Shown: positions 32,077 through 44,916 of the stretch, piece after piece | How the letters are laid out: the number at the start of each line of letters is the position of its first letter | Numbering within the stretch: the stretch's first letter is position 1 | DNA from: Pocillopora verrucosa | Lineage: Eukaryota > Cnidaria > Anthozoa > Scleractinia > Pocilloporidae | Reading direction: 5' to 3' | Length of the DNA: 64,000 nt | NCBI RefSeq assembly: GCF_036669915.1 | Contig: NC_089316.1 | Span: 21,448,554-21,512,553, forward strand | Position numbers and translations under genes: made by a program | Notes under the pieces: model-generated | Database searches by the model: none | Seen by the model: the letters and a program-made list of their open reading frames with translations, nothing else | What the model was told of the DNA's origin: nothing

Positions 32077-35000
32077 TCAATTTGTGGCTGGAAATACGGC
32101 GTTAAACTTTCTATTCAAACGCTCTTTAATCTGCAAAAAGGAAAAGATATCATGAAATTTTTAGTCTCAGCCTGGAAATAAGGTGTCTGAAAATTACTCG
32201 CTATGATCTTCCAAAGTTGAACCTAAAAGTTAGACTTCAAAAGGACCCTCAGGCAAAAAGGACCTATGTTACGACTTCTTTATACGGCCAGGCTGCTTAT
32301 GGCGATTGAAAATTTTGGGTTCAGTGGGTGACTTGCGCATTAGAAGACAATTCTTAAGAAGGCTAAGGTAGTCTCTGAGAGTTTAAAATGTGCTTATCAC
32401 CATAATTTCACATCTAATCTTTTCACCGCATTAACAACCAGCGTAGGTTTTCTCCATATCATTACCTTCAGGTGGTAACTGTGTTAAGATAACGAGTCTT
32501 ACAGCGTCAATTTTAATTTTTCATTTAACTGAGCCTCATGTCTCTCTTGTGACTTGTACTTTGAATAAAATCATCGTCAATAATTGAAATAAAAATCAAG
32601 CTAAAAGATTAATTTAAAAATATTAACAAAACCACTTGTACTTACCTGAGTGTTTCGTACACAATGCAATAGAAAAATGAGAAATCCCTGTAAAAAGAAT
32701 AAGATGCACCTCTTTATGATGCAAGCAGCTTAAAAATGATAAGGCTGTTGATTTTGAGGTTCGCTTATTTAAAAAGCTCACTAATGGTGTCTCGTAAAAT
32801 ATAACAATGGTTTACCTGAGTTGCGCTGAAGATAGTAAAGATATAGGCAAAAGCTTTGTGAAACGTCGAAAAGATACCAAATAACCACGTGACACCCAGC
32901 AAGGGAATCATTACTGCGCATGTCTTGATGCAGAGTCTGTAACAAAAAAAAAGAAACGACAGAGAAACAAACAACAATAAAAAACAAAAAACAGAGCAAT
33001 ACAAAAACAAAATAAGAAGAAATAACAAACAAGCTGGTTTTTTTGTTGTCATTATTGTTTTTATTGTTGTTCATGTTATTGTTCTCATTTTCCGGTCCCT
33101 AACGTTCATTTTTACTCTTACCTTATCTGATGATTTCCTGGAGCTGGCTGTGTTCCGGACATTTCTTTTACAACTCTGGCCAGAATTAACAAGTTGAGCT
33201 ACAAAATAGTAATTTTTAAAATAGGCTAAACATTCATGTGTAATCGCCAACAACTACTCAGCTACTAACCTGTTGACCTCAGTCTGAGCCCCAGTTATTT
33301 GACAATTATTCCATGAACGCGCTGGATATGAGATGGTAGAAAGCCAACAAGGCGCCTAGCCCGTTATAGGCTACAGCCTATTTGGTATCGAACGAGTGCA
33401 AATGGAATAGTTGTTTTTATGCATTTCCATATAAGCTGACTCGGAATAAGAGCTGATAACTGGAGTTCAGTGAACCAATGACAACAAGAGAATGCAATAT
33501 TTATACTTGAAAATTTAGTGACTGTTTATTCACCAGTAAGCAGCATAATGTTTTACTGTAGGATTCAAGGAGAGTGTTGTCTGCACGACAATAGGCCTGT
33601 TTCCCGAAAGCCCTTACAGTCAACGGTCAAGGAAAGCAATTGTGTTCATGTGCTTCTTTCTTTACCGTTTTCCTAATTTATGATTGAGATGTCAACGGAT
33701 GTTAAATTCAGATAAATAAAGAGAATGTGTATTTTTTTAGCCAAGACCGCACAGCCTTTCTTTTTGGACTGTTATAGGCCAGTTTTGTCCCGATGTTTTT
33801 AATTCAAATACATCCTTCATCAATACAAGTCTTCCCAACTTTAAAGTATGAATAACATCTTGCTGCGAGTTTTTGGATTTTGAAAATTTTAATGAGACTA
33901 TCAGCTATGTTTAAAAATTGTGATCTACTTACAACTTCCACCGTCACCACAAAAACAGCAAACATCCAGATAGAATGATTTGCGTTGGAGAGCCAGCAGC
34001 TTATTCACGACACAAATTACATAATTATATTAGTCTTGAAGTTTAATCAAGCCATCACAAGTTGAAACAGAAGAGAGAAGGGGGAGGAGAATGTGTTTCA
34101 TTTGCTATGACATCTGCGAATAGTTAGACATTGTAGTCTTCTAGGATAAGGTCGATGAACCGTAGGCCCGGTCTCCTGCATTTTCTCAGTGCTGGTTAGC
34201 AGGGAAAGATACAGAACTCACTCACAATTGTTGCAAAGTGTAGAGAACGTGGCTCCTGGTGTGGTGATCTGGCCATGTTATCTTATAAATAGTCCCCAAA
34301 TAAACTAGCTCTAAAGCTGAAATGGTCTGAATTGTCTTAATAAGTAAATAAATAATGAAACTTAAATAGATACATACAGATACTTACTATTCTTTGCTGA
34401 CAAAACTACCGATTTCGTCCCTCGCTGAAGCAATTAACAGCGAAATACTGACCATAACAGCTGGAAAAGCTACAATTAACACAAAGGAAAGTTTTAAAGA
34501 CAATGAGATTACCACGTATCAATATCATTTTGATAACGAAAACTTGATATCGCCTTTAATAATTGTTGCAATAGTGGAAGAGCCTACCCCAGGAAAAAGC
34601 ATGGTACATGGCCATCTTCTCATTTATATTATAAACTTTGACAACAAACAGGTAAAGATAAATTCCTTCGACAAGCATCCAACAAAAGGCTGACATGAGA
34701 AAATACTGCATCAGGGCTGCCACTGCGACACAAATACCCTGAAAATCAAGAGTAGACTGAGCTTTTTATAACTGTAACTGTTTTATTTCTATTTCGGGTA
34801 AATTTTTAAGAAGGATTCATTTTTAAAAGGCTTTTTTTAATAGCTTTCGACATTTTATATCAAATATAGCCTTTATTTTCCCCACAAGTTAATTTTTTAT
34901 TAATCAAGTCTCGATCATGCCAACATGAAACATGAATCTGTTCCTTCATAAAAACCTGCTTCTTATGACAATTTCTCAAGCCCCCTCCCTCCCCCTTTCC

Positions 35001-38000
35001 GTCCAAACCGATAGTTGTCAAGCTGTGATCAATAATAATCACAAGAAGCATAAATCTGTTCAAATTCTCAAAAATGCGACTAGAGCCAACACTCCTCTTT
35101 TGAATTCACTTCCAAATAGCTAAAAAAGATTTTACTGACTTTGTTTTAAGTTGTACTTTTTAAAAAACAAAAAACAAAAACAATAAACAAAAACAATACA
35201 AAAACAAAACAAAGAAAAAAAACAAGCGTTTACCTTAACCTGTGTGGCATTTATCCCGGCAAGAAACATTATCTGGCCAAGTCCCAATGAGGCAACGAGA
35301 CTTAACCTCACTTGAGACAGCGGCTGATGCACATCACTAGTGATAACGAAAAGAAATATAGACTGTATTGACGGTTAACAATATATGAAAGTCATATATT
35401 TGAACTGCGGATAAAGACGTGAATGAAAGTGATCCTCGCAGTGATGTGCACTACTTAGGCAGTAGTGAAAATAAGGCCCGAAAAAAATTCAGGCCTGTAC
35501 GGGATTTGAACCCATAACCTCTGCGATACCAGTGCAGCGCTCTACCAACTGAGCCAACAAGCCAACTGGGAGATGGTCATGATGGTGGTTCTAAATAAAC
35601 CCGTCTATTCATCACTTCACGGGTTTATTTAGAACCACCATCATGACCAGCTCTCAGTTGGCTTGTTGGCTCAGTTGGTAGAGCGCTGCACCAGTATCGC
35701 AGAGGTTATGGGTTCAAATCCCGTACAGGCCTGAATTTTTTTCAGGCCTTATTTTCACTACTGCCTAAGTAGTGCACATCACTGCGAGGATCACTTTCAT
35801 TCACTTCATAGACTGTATTGATAGACAAAAATAGGAAAATAGATCAATACCATTTATATCAAGTAAGAAACTGTACAATACTATCAAAACTGAGAAGGAA
35901 AGGAACTAAACTAGGAGAAATGAAAATAAAAATAAATAGGTCAGAGTTGGAGAGTACCAAGTGTAGTAAAATAATTCCATAACAGAAGGAAAAAAACAAT
36001 TTACTTACGTGAGGAGAGCATAAGAAGCTAAAGTAAGAATTATTCCAATGAGCGACAAGATCAGTCCCACGTAAGTGAGAATCGTCAATATCTTCTCATC
36101 TTTTTCTGTCTATTTTTTCATTGTAATAACAGGCAAAAGGAAAGCAAAATAAAACTAATGACGACATACTAAAAAAATATATATATATTTTTTTTTTCTT
36201 ACAATATAAAATAGCACAACAGCCCCGTTAATAAAAATGTTCTTCTCGGCTTTAAGTAAATATGACAACAGTGAAAAATCTGAAAACATATTCAAATTAA
36301 CCTCAAATCTGGAAGGAGTGGGTAGTTATGTAACATGGTGATTTTCCATGATTATCATGAAACAAATGTTGTGGATTATGAACAGACAAACACTATTACC
36401 TCTGCTGTGTAGTCGAACAAAACTGCAAAGTGAGTCAAATGGTTGCAGCTGCACTCTGTGTACTCTGATTTTCTTTTAGATACGTGACATCCCTCATCTG
36501 ACCACCCGTCAATACTAAAAATAGGCGACATGTTAGCTTTTTACATGAAGCGACGAATATATGACATCTTCCCTTAACTATTTATCGAAAGTTTGGCTTT
36601 GCTGCTTGAAGTCATCAAATTTCATCAGCCTGTCATTTTAGTCGCCCATGTGCTGGGGTTTAACCAAGGAAAGAATCATGGGGCGCATTTAGGTTCTTAC
36701 GACGACTAAGCCCTTAGAAATCACCCATCTTTTGAAAGATAGCATCTTATTCACTATGCAAGATTAGAATGATGAGCCAAGGAACGTAGTGGCAGTGGGT
36801 GAGGAAGTTAAGCTTACTCTGAACATTGCATTATCTAGGATGGCCACCAAGACATCCATTATATCAAAGTCTTTCAGAATAATCCAAAAAAGAAAAAAGA
36901 AACAAAATGGGAAAACCAACCAAAAATAATTAGATACAGTGAGATAATATAATTGACGAAATTCTCACATGAAGGTGAAAAATGATGTGCCGTGAATTGA
37001 CTGCCTGAGGCACTTTAATTTTTTTGGACAATCGCTAAACATGTTTTAGGTCATACAATGGACACGTTCGCCGAGGACAGAAGTTTAAATTTAGTACTAC
37101 AAAATACTGCGTGACTACCACAAAATAATCATGCTTACCGTTTGGAATCAAATCCTTTCCAAAACACACAATGCCTGGTTGCGTCAAGAGACTAATGAAT
37201 AAGATACTGTTTCATTCAGCCCAACAGTTAATACTTTCGGAAAATCTAATCATTAATATAAAAGTAAAGTATTCTTTCCATGTACCCATTTTTCGTTTTT
37301 TCAGTCGTTGATATATTTCATCATACATGTCATATAATTTCAATTTTATGTAGATTTCTTGCCTTTTGATTTCTAAACTTCATGACGGCATTTCTTTTCA
37401 AAAGTGTCGGCTTCGGATCCATTGCGACTGCCATTACCAAGCTGTTAAGACGCCTGAATGATAAAGAAACAAAACCATCGAGTAGGGCTCGCTTTAAGAA
37501 CAATCCAATCGGATCAATAGGATTATCCCTAATGAGCCTGTAAAAAAAATCTCAGGGTAGGCGCTAGCCAGTGCAGAAGAAGGAATGTTGCCTTTATCGG
37601 CTTTTTCACTCCCGAGCGGTTTTATTAGTTTAGTACCAGTCTTCCTCAGCTGCAATTCATGGAGGGCTAAAACTTATCATTTTCTTTATCTGATCATCAT
37701 TACCACTATCTCTCGAAAATCATTGTCAGTGGGTCTTTTTTCTTCCTTCCGCCATCGCCTCTTTCATTATAATTGTCACTTAGATGCAACAACGAAACGT
37801 TGAATACTTTGAAGAAGAACGAAGTGAGGCATAATATAATTCCTGATCTGATAGTTTTTAAACGCGACTATGCCCAGGAAGTCAAAGATTTTATGGAGAT
37901 TTTCTGAATGGATGATTTTTAATCTTAATCAGCATACACGTACAGATCATGTTACCTCCTTTTCTTTAAGCTTGCATTATTAAATTCTCTCATTCTTAAC

Positions 38001-41000
38001 ATTTCATGTAGGCCTTTGAATATGATTCCGACAATCACTGAACCTTAAAGGAAAAACAGAAAAGCAATTCAAGATGTATCCGTGAGTTAGATGGACTGCA
38101 AGTGTATCGTACTCCCTGTCCAGGTAGATGAGATAATAAAAACATTTTAAAAGATACAATTACGTGAGAATATTGATGACTTTTTCGAAAGCTCCAAAAC
38201 TTTCAGCAATACATAGCCCATCGTTATTTTCCTTGAATTTTCGAGAAGATTTACTCTTTAGAAAATGTCGCTTGTCACATTGTTGGGATAGAGTTCTATT
38301 TTCAGTGTGTGATTGAACTTTACAAGTAAAAGGATCAAATACTTATGTTCTGGGCTATTTTGCTTCCCTCCTGCCCCACTCACTGATGGAAAAAAAACTA
38401 TGGAAAGCTTCATAGATTTAAATAGAATATTCAAGAAACCTTTGAAAACTACAACAATAGCGACTGCAACAAAAACAAAAGCATTTAGCTAAGTTCAAGA
38501 TCAGAGTCAAGTTTGCCCCCGTCCCAATTTATGCAGATCATTTTATTAAAGCTCGTGGTAAAAGTTTTCTTCGCACATCAAAGTCAAATACCTACCGTTT
38601 CTATTAAAGTTATTGGATGGGATGTTAACAGTTTCATTTAATGATTCAACGAGGTGAAAGTCGTCCGAATCTCGTGGTAGACTCTTCCGAATATCAACTG
38701 TTATAAAGGAGGAATGGTGTGGTTTTAAAATACATAACAGAAATATCATAGAATATAATGAGAATAATATTAAATATTTGTTAAATTCAATCTGGGATAT
38801 AACTATCATACGTAATAGGGTTCATCCCTGAACCTCCACATGCATTCCGCCACTACTTTTATGAGATCAATTATGTATGCCTATGATGAGTGTCTGTAGT
38901 ACCAGCAGACTCTTAAAACTGATAGTGGTACGAATTAGTTACCAAAAACTTATAGAGGTTTTAATAGCTGAAAAAAAAACAAAAAAAAAGCTTAGTCTCC
39001 ATCTTGGTATGACTTCATTTTTGTATATCATATGAGGTTTCCATCATACGCTATCAAGCTATCAAGGATTAAAATTATGTGTCCCACTATGACTTCATTT
39101 TCGTATGTCATTTAGGATGTTCAATTTCTTCTCAATTACAAAACATAACAACATTAAAAAAACAGACAAACAACCTTAAGCCTACCACGTATTCTGTCAT
39201 ATTTCTCCCTTAACACTGGCCTTGATTCGTTGAGGTGGTACCAGCCATACTTCAGAGCAAAGGTCTCAAAGGCATCTACCGTTGTGTATATCAACTCTAT
39301 CCGTTTCCGCTCGGTTATAACATTTTTTTTAACTTCTGTAAAGGATATATCTTTGTACTTGGCCAGAGTATCTCGCAACAAATCGACGACGTTCTGCAAA
39401 AGGATGAAATGAAATTTAATGAACAAAGTGTTTCTTCATTATCATTACCTTAAGACAACTGCTGATGATTACTTTTCTGTTATTACTATTTTTTTGGGCA
39501 TATGCTATTACGTGACGCCTTTAGACCTATTGCGTGCGAGCAGGAATATCAGATAGATTATAACCAACAGTAGGTACAAGGAATGATGATGATTGAGTAA
39601 AGTTGAAAATTAAAAAGGTTTTTCTAAGAAATTTAATAAATAGAATGCAAAACTTCAACATACCTGCAAAGAGCTACCTTGTTGAATATCTGTTTTATTC
39701 AATGCCAAGGTAAAATTATTTGTCTGTAGCAAGGATGACATATCAAATTAGTGCGAAAGAGTATGAAACAGATACTAAATGCTCGTCCATTAAAGTTATC
39801 TCGACACATCCAACTCACTGTTTTAAATTCTTGAAAGAATATGCAAAAAAGCAAGCAAAGAAACAAATAAAACAACAAACAAAACAACAAACAAAACAAC
39901 AAACAAGAACCAAACAAACCAACGGAAAAAAAAAACAAACAAACAGAAAGAAAACCGGATAATACAGAGCAAAATCATCCCTAAGCAGAAATACTAGTGA
40001 AAAAAATAAAATACTAGAATAATAATTATAAAAAAGATAGCGATCATGACAATGATATTAATAATTATTATGATAAATTAAAAGTGACATATCATGAAAA
40101 TGGTCATATTTGAAAATGAGTTGCATGTTACAGCAACTAGTGTGACACTGTGTATGCATGTCATCAGGGTATGTTTAAGCAATACCTACCAATTCTTCTG
40201 TTTTAGAGGTCTTTTTTGATCCTGTAGGAGGTTGCGGTGATGTAGTAGCTGTTTGTACTTGAAATATAGCTGGAAAAATAAGCTTATCATAGAGTTGAAT
40301 CATTCTTATCTTTACGTATCCTTATACGGTCAGAACTTTGCTTAGAAGAGAGGCAATGGAACACTTTCAAACCAAGAAGTGATCAACCGGTATCTTCTTC
40401 AGAAAACTGCAATACACTATTTGCTCTAGAGAAGAGAGGACATCGTCTTTGCATTATCAACTCACTTGATAGAACCAAACTATCTTGCAGTACTCTCAAC
40501 CAAAGCAGCACCTTAGTTTCTTTAGAAACCTATCCCCTTTATTCACTGTTCAATTATCCAATAACAAAAGCGAAGGAGTTATCAGCAAGAAAATGTCATT
40601 TACAAGTTGCAAGGAGGAGATGAAAGTCAGCTTTCTTCGAAGCTTCGAGCTTGATAGACCGTGACGATACACCATTTCAAAAAGGAGAAGCAAATCAAAA
40701 GGAAATTTCTCACCGTATATGTGAGTCATAGTAGCTTTGATATTTGTGGCTAGAAATACAATACCTTTTGATGTTAATACGTAGAGCTGTGCCACTTTGG
40801 ATGCATTTGGAGCGGTCAAAGTTATTCTGACAAGGGTAAATGCACAGAGGTTCTTTTTGGATGCAATTATGTTGACACCTACATGCGATTATGTTTACAT
40901 TAGTCGCTGCATGTCTGACAGCAAGTACCAATTCTGTCATTGCAAGTCTGATTAGAATTTTCGCTTGCTCCAAACGTATTGTCACCAAATCAAAAATTTT

Positions 41001-41755
41001 TAGCATTGCAAATTTGGAGACATTTGCTCGAGCTGCATTTCGAAAAACAAAAATTTACATTTACGTTGCAAGTCTGATTGCATGTTGTTCCCTTACAATC
41101 CAAATGACATGTATCTGCCTACATTGCACTTCGTTACAGTTCCTCTTACATGCGCAAATTACCTCGCACAATCTTTAAGGTTTTCAAAGCAAAATTTTTA
41201 TTAAGTAGTCTGCCTGGTAGATGCAACCGTTTTGCGCGGGAGTGGTCTCGCCCAAAAAAATTTATGCCCTGACTCAGGGAAACCATACCAAAGGTGATTT
41301 TTTGGGCAAAATCTATCAGAATGTCTTCAATAAAAGAATTCGTCCGACAAAAAATAACCCAAGAAATTCACGCTCTTCAAACCGATCAGAGCACGTTTAA
41401 TACGTTTTCGGTTTTGCTTAGGTCAGTGAGCAGATGGTTGAAAAAAACTGAATAAATGCGCGAGTAATTTGGGAAAAACTCGGAAAGAAACACTGAAAAA
41501 AAATTTAAAACTAAATCGACTTTTGGCCGCATTTTCCGATGGTTTAAGTTATTAATTCTCATCCGCAATGTTCTGCTACGTCTAATTTATTAGGATATGT
41601 AGATACAACGAATATGAGAGTTAAAAGAGTCCTTGATCCCTATGGCGAGAAAAAATTTTCGAAAAGAAAAAGTAATAATCTTCACAACAGAATCCACACT
41701 CACCTAACGAGGAGACCACCAACAGATATGCAGTAAATTTATGGAAATCATCCAT
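32077..41755 (-). CDS. Adhesion G-protein-coupled receptor, gene 1 (complete, 18 exons)
   Basis: Exons, 5' to 3': 41755-41704 (signal peptide), 40269-40190 (Thr/Pro linker), 39723-39664, 39393-39186, 38697-38596, 38043-37956, 37453-37363, 37191-37139, 36514-36400 (GPS), 36109-36009 (TM1), 35336-35234 (TM2), 34738-34588 (TM3), 34469-34388 (TM4), 33999-33933 (TM5), 33198-33122 (ICL3), 32936-32816 (TM6-7), 32687-32646, 32130-32077. All phases join, giving about 548 residues. The N-terminal MDDFHKFTAYLLVVSSLA is a signal peptide. A GAIN domain with CVFW and the CSCNHLTHFAVL autocleavage motif precedes a class B2 seven-pass core (QYFLMSAFCWMLVEGIYLYL; IPLLGVTWLFGIF). No lectin domain is present. 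The exon 7 donor is GC (AAAAG|GCAAGA). The C-terminal tail is short, ending AVFPATN. Ligand and G protein are unknown. Confidence 0.88.
35492..35563 (-). tRNA. tRNA-Thr-like gene or SINE head (minus copy)
   Basis: 72 bases with a 7-bp acceptor pairing (GGCTTGT with ACAGGCC, one G-T), a 4-bp D stem (GCTC/GAGC), a T arm ATGGG-TTCAAAT-CCCGT and a good B box. The anticodon position reads AGT (Thr), but base 33 is C instead of U and the last anticodon-stem pair is A-C. It sits in an inverted-repeat SINE-like unit, so a tRNA-derived repeat is more likely than a working tRNA gene. Confidence 0.55.
35660..35731 (+). tRNA. tRNA-Thr-like gene or SINE head (plus copy)
   Basis: The same 72-base tRNA-like fold as the minus copy, in the opposite orientation and on the other arm of the inverted repeat. 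The A box (TGGCTCAGTTGG) and B box (GGTTCAAATCC) are intact, so RNA polymerase III transcription is plausible. The same anticodon-loop irregularity (C33) argues against a decoding role. The tail TGAATTTTTTTCAGG can form a hairpin and contains a T run that could terminate pol III. Confidence 0.55.
36400..36514 (-). other. GPS autoproteolysis exon of adhesion GPCR gene 1
   Basis: The exon encodes GWSDEGCHVSKRKSEYTECS followed by CNHLTHFAVLFDY. The HL|T tripeptide is the known cleavage site of the GAIN/GPS domain, and the four conserved cysteines are complete when the CVFW of the preceding exon is counted. Self-cleavage should therefore be possible, leaving a tethered agonist at the new N-terminus (THFAVLF). 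Confidence 0.88.
40770..41165 (-). pseudogene. Decayed cysteine-rich coding block in intron 1 of gene 1
   Basis: Across three minus-strand frames there are dense Cys motifs of CNxxC type: CKRNCNEVQC near 41150, then CHLDCKGTTCNQTC and CFSKCSSSKCLQIC near 41100-41000, QTCNDRIGTCCQTC near 40930, and CRCQHNCIQKEPLCIYPC near 40870-40820. Frames are interrupted by stops and shifts. The pattern resembles a disulfide-rich extracellular repeat. Its place between the signal-peptide exon and the linker exon suggests an abandoned ectodomain exon of the receptor. It could instead be an unrelated captured fragment. Confidence 0.5.
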
Positions 41756-44700
41756 TTGTTTTGAGGTTAATTTGTCGTCCCTTCGCCTTCAGTCGGACCA
41801 ATAAATGTGTTGAGATCAGCGAGTTATCTAAAAGCAACCAAAATATTATTTCCGTATTGTGCGTATATATTATAAATATCTTTGGGATCAGTGCAAGATT
41901 GCTGTTAGTTGATTCTGAAAGAGCTTTCTCCTGTAAAAGAATGAATTTAGCTTACCTTGTTGTTTTTACGTCTGCAGTCAGGCTTTTATAGAGCTGTTAT
42001 TTGTTTATGGCTTGAAACACAAAATTGATTGTCATGCAAATAAATGACATCTGGACGTTTATATTGCATTTTAACTGAAACGTCACTTAATCAAGGGAAT
42101 TTGAATATTAGGATAGCAAAATAATTTAAATGAATGTTTAGAAACACTTTTCTAGAAGTCTTTAACTATCCATAAACTGAGATATTATCCTGGCAGCAGC
42201 CAACTTTTCCTTCGTTAAAGCCAACTGCACTAAAACCTTACCAACGCATTCAAAGAAGTGGTAACATGATGTTTTGATATATTTGTTGTCCATGTTCATT
42301 AAGAAATGGAGTAGTTCTCAATTGTCTCACAATTATTCGCCCTCGTCACAATTCACGCAGTCCTGGCTTAAAATGTGCGCGCTCCCGTTTTTAACCATCT
42401 GCTTTCTACTTTACTTGTAAGTTCCTTTCTATTCTACGAATACATAATTACTGAAGTCAGAATTAAGAAAACGCCAACAAAAATACATATATAGATGTTA
42501 GAATAATATAAATTGTCTTGCTTCAAAGGCATGACTTCTTCAACGTATGCAATATACACGCCTTTTTTTCATTTACATCACACAATTGAGAAGATAACAC
42601 AGTCGTCTTGGTAACCAGATATGCCAGCTACACCGGTCATCTTATTCAAGAAACATGACAAAGTTAAATTATTTCATACGGTGCAATCGTTTTCGTTTAA
42701 AAAATTAGCAAAATAATTTGCGGGAAACAATTATTAAACGGTTGATCGTTTTGTCTCACGATGTAAAGTCGATTTATCATTTGCAGTTAATCGCAAGATA
42801 AACGATTAAACCTTCATTTATTCATATAGCCTAGATGAACAACAACATCTGTATGAAATGAGAAAAGTTGAAATACCTCTGCCTTTTAATTTGAAGATTT
42901 CGTCGTTCATCTTTTGGAGTAAAATTCAAACTGATCGACAAGAAAATTATTTCTCTGTACTTTGGACAATAGGTGTATATCCCGACACAGAACACATCTC
43001 TGGAAATAAGAAGATGCTGTTATTAAAAGAAAAATGCCTAATTCAGAGTTATTGATTGGATTGCTCAAAAGCGCAGGTGAAGCTTTCAGGACCTTAATTA
43101 AATTCTCAGAAAGGCAAATAACCTTTTTTCATAAAATGATTGAACCATTTTAAATGTCATTCTGCTAAAATACAGTTGTGTAAACTATGATTACGGTCCA
43201 CGTTCAGTCTCTAAGTGCCACCAAAAATAAATAAAATGGAAAAAGGAAATAATAATCCATTTTCCAGCTATACGTGGGAGGACTGGAGGCTTGCTTCATT
43301 ATAAAAAGCTCCTTAGTTAGCAAAGTTTCTTTGCGGATGAAAAATATTAAAACGGGGTAAGTTTCTAAAGAAACTGTAGTGCTGCGTCGGTGGGAGAGTA
43401 GAACAGGGTAATTAAGAATTATCAACGGAGTTGGATTTAAATCGCTCAGACGAAGGGTTAACGCTCGAAACGTCAGACTTTTAACTCCTTACGACGGCCA
43501 ATTTACTTTATCAACTCAGTTGATAAAACTAAATTACCTTGAAAATGTCACATTACTTGTGGCTAAAAAGAAAATTAAAAATAGAGCTACTTTGAATCTT
43601 AAACTTCCTTGTGTGAATGCAAGACCGGAAATTGTTCCGCAAAATACTTCGAAAGTAGAGGACTGGAAAACTCTGACAGACTGCTTGAGCATAATTTTTA
43701 AGATCCTGAAATACGCATCTGCCGTAATATTTCCCTCCCCACCCTTGGTTTTTATATCGACGATAAGTTGCAATACCCCCCCGACAGACACAACGAGCTA
43801 ATGTCACGTAAGTTGCTATTCCAAAGATTTATGTATGTAATAATTCATAAAGCTTAGCAAGAAGTGGCGCGAGACAAATTCTCTTTAATTTCATTCATGT
43901 ATACATATTTCTCTAAGTCATTTCTGTATCGATTTTTTTTATTATCATTCATCTTAGAAATAATTTTTCCTGATGAACGGGACAGTAGAATATTCAGCAT
44001 TCATAACGATGCGCTGGATCTGATATACTGACTCAGGACATTCATTGCAGAATATAATTCGAACCACTTTTTATCGTTAGTATTCCGTTCATATGCATCC
44101 AGATTTCTTTTGACATTTATTACTCTTAGATATATACCACTTTCTTGACACGAAGCATGAAAAATACGCAATAAGATACTAACAAATTAATAAAGTTTAA
44201 AATAGATATGAACTGCAGATTGACGTCGTATCTGTTACATATTTGTTTGTTTTTTCATTATTCTTTTGTTCATGAATTATTTTGATTCACATTCAATTTG
44301 AATTTATCAACGACATAGCCTTTGGCACCCAACTACTAAATAAATAAAGGAAAAAAAAATGAAAATGCGTTAGTTTATGTCAAATGATGAGGCACATGGG
44401 TGGATCCAAATTTTTCATTTTTAGCCAAAATATGCTTTTCACGAGTGCTGAAGATAAAAGACAAACATCATAATTATTCATTTATTATAACTTAATGTAG
44501 TATTATTCATAGCATTATGTCGGATTCTATTTAAGCTAAGGCCCGCGGACTGACTTTTGTCGCTTTTGGCGTTGGCTTCAAGCTGCTCTAGCCACCTTTC
44601 AAAGAGACTATCGGCCATAAAAACAGACGCGAGACTTTGAGGCGAGATTTCATGATCGTACAAGACTCACGATTTTTCGGGTGCCATTCGCTGCTCTTCT

Positions 44701-44916
44701 AAATGTTAACTTATCTCAACACCTCCCTGCACTATAAGGACAACTTAAGTTTTCATGACATCATTATAATTAATGACTAACGATGTGAACCAGAACGACT
44801 TAACTTAACTAACGCATCGAGATTGAACATCGATCTACCGTCGTCAGCTCTATCATACTAAGTGACTGCGTATTCCCAGAAGTCGATTGAATCGTTTCTT
44901 TTTTCTAAAGAAAGAG
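41756..44916. other. Intergenic spacer between the tandem receptor genes
   Basis: No supported gene. It holds the hammerhead-like repeat fragment at 43447-43530; other open frames are short and without domains. It should contain the promoter of gene 1 just above 41755 and the 3' end of gene 2 below 44917, but I cannot point to specific elements. Confidence 0.5.
43447..43530 (+). repeat. Penelope-like repeat fragment with a degenerate hammerhead-ribozyme motif
   Basis: CAGACGAAGGGTTAACGCTC followed by GAAACGTCAG resembles the minimal hammerhead core (CUGANGA ... GAAAC ... GUC) found in Penelope-like retroelement repeats. Here the first core box reads CAGACGA instead of CTGACGA, which should inactivate it. 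It is followed by the palindrome TATCAACTCAGTTGATA. A similar TATCAACTCACTTGATA string occurs near 40456-40475. Assignment to Penelope-like elements is from memory of the motif. Confidence 0.4.

Larger units (their letters stand above)
35419..35804. repeat. 386-bp near-perfect inverted repeat carrying two tRNA-like units
   Basis: Arms 35419-35604 and 35619-35804 are inverted copies separated by a 14-base loop (CTATTCATCACTTC). Each arm has a tRNA-like sequence plus a tail (CAGGCCTTATTTTCACTACT). It lies in the intron between the TM1 and TM2 exons of adhesion GPCR gene 1. The near identity of the arms implies a recent origin or ongoing correction, and the sequence could extrude a cruciform. 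Confidence 0.9.

Noticed and set aside
39699-39962. Cys/Leu/Phe-rich or Lys/Gln-rich ORFs on either strand
   Set aside because: They derive from the CAAA-type low-complexity tract at 39838-39955 in an intron of receptor gene 1.
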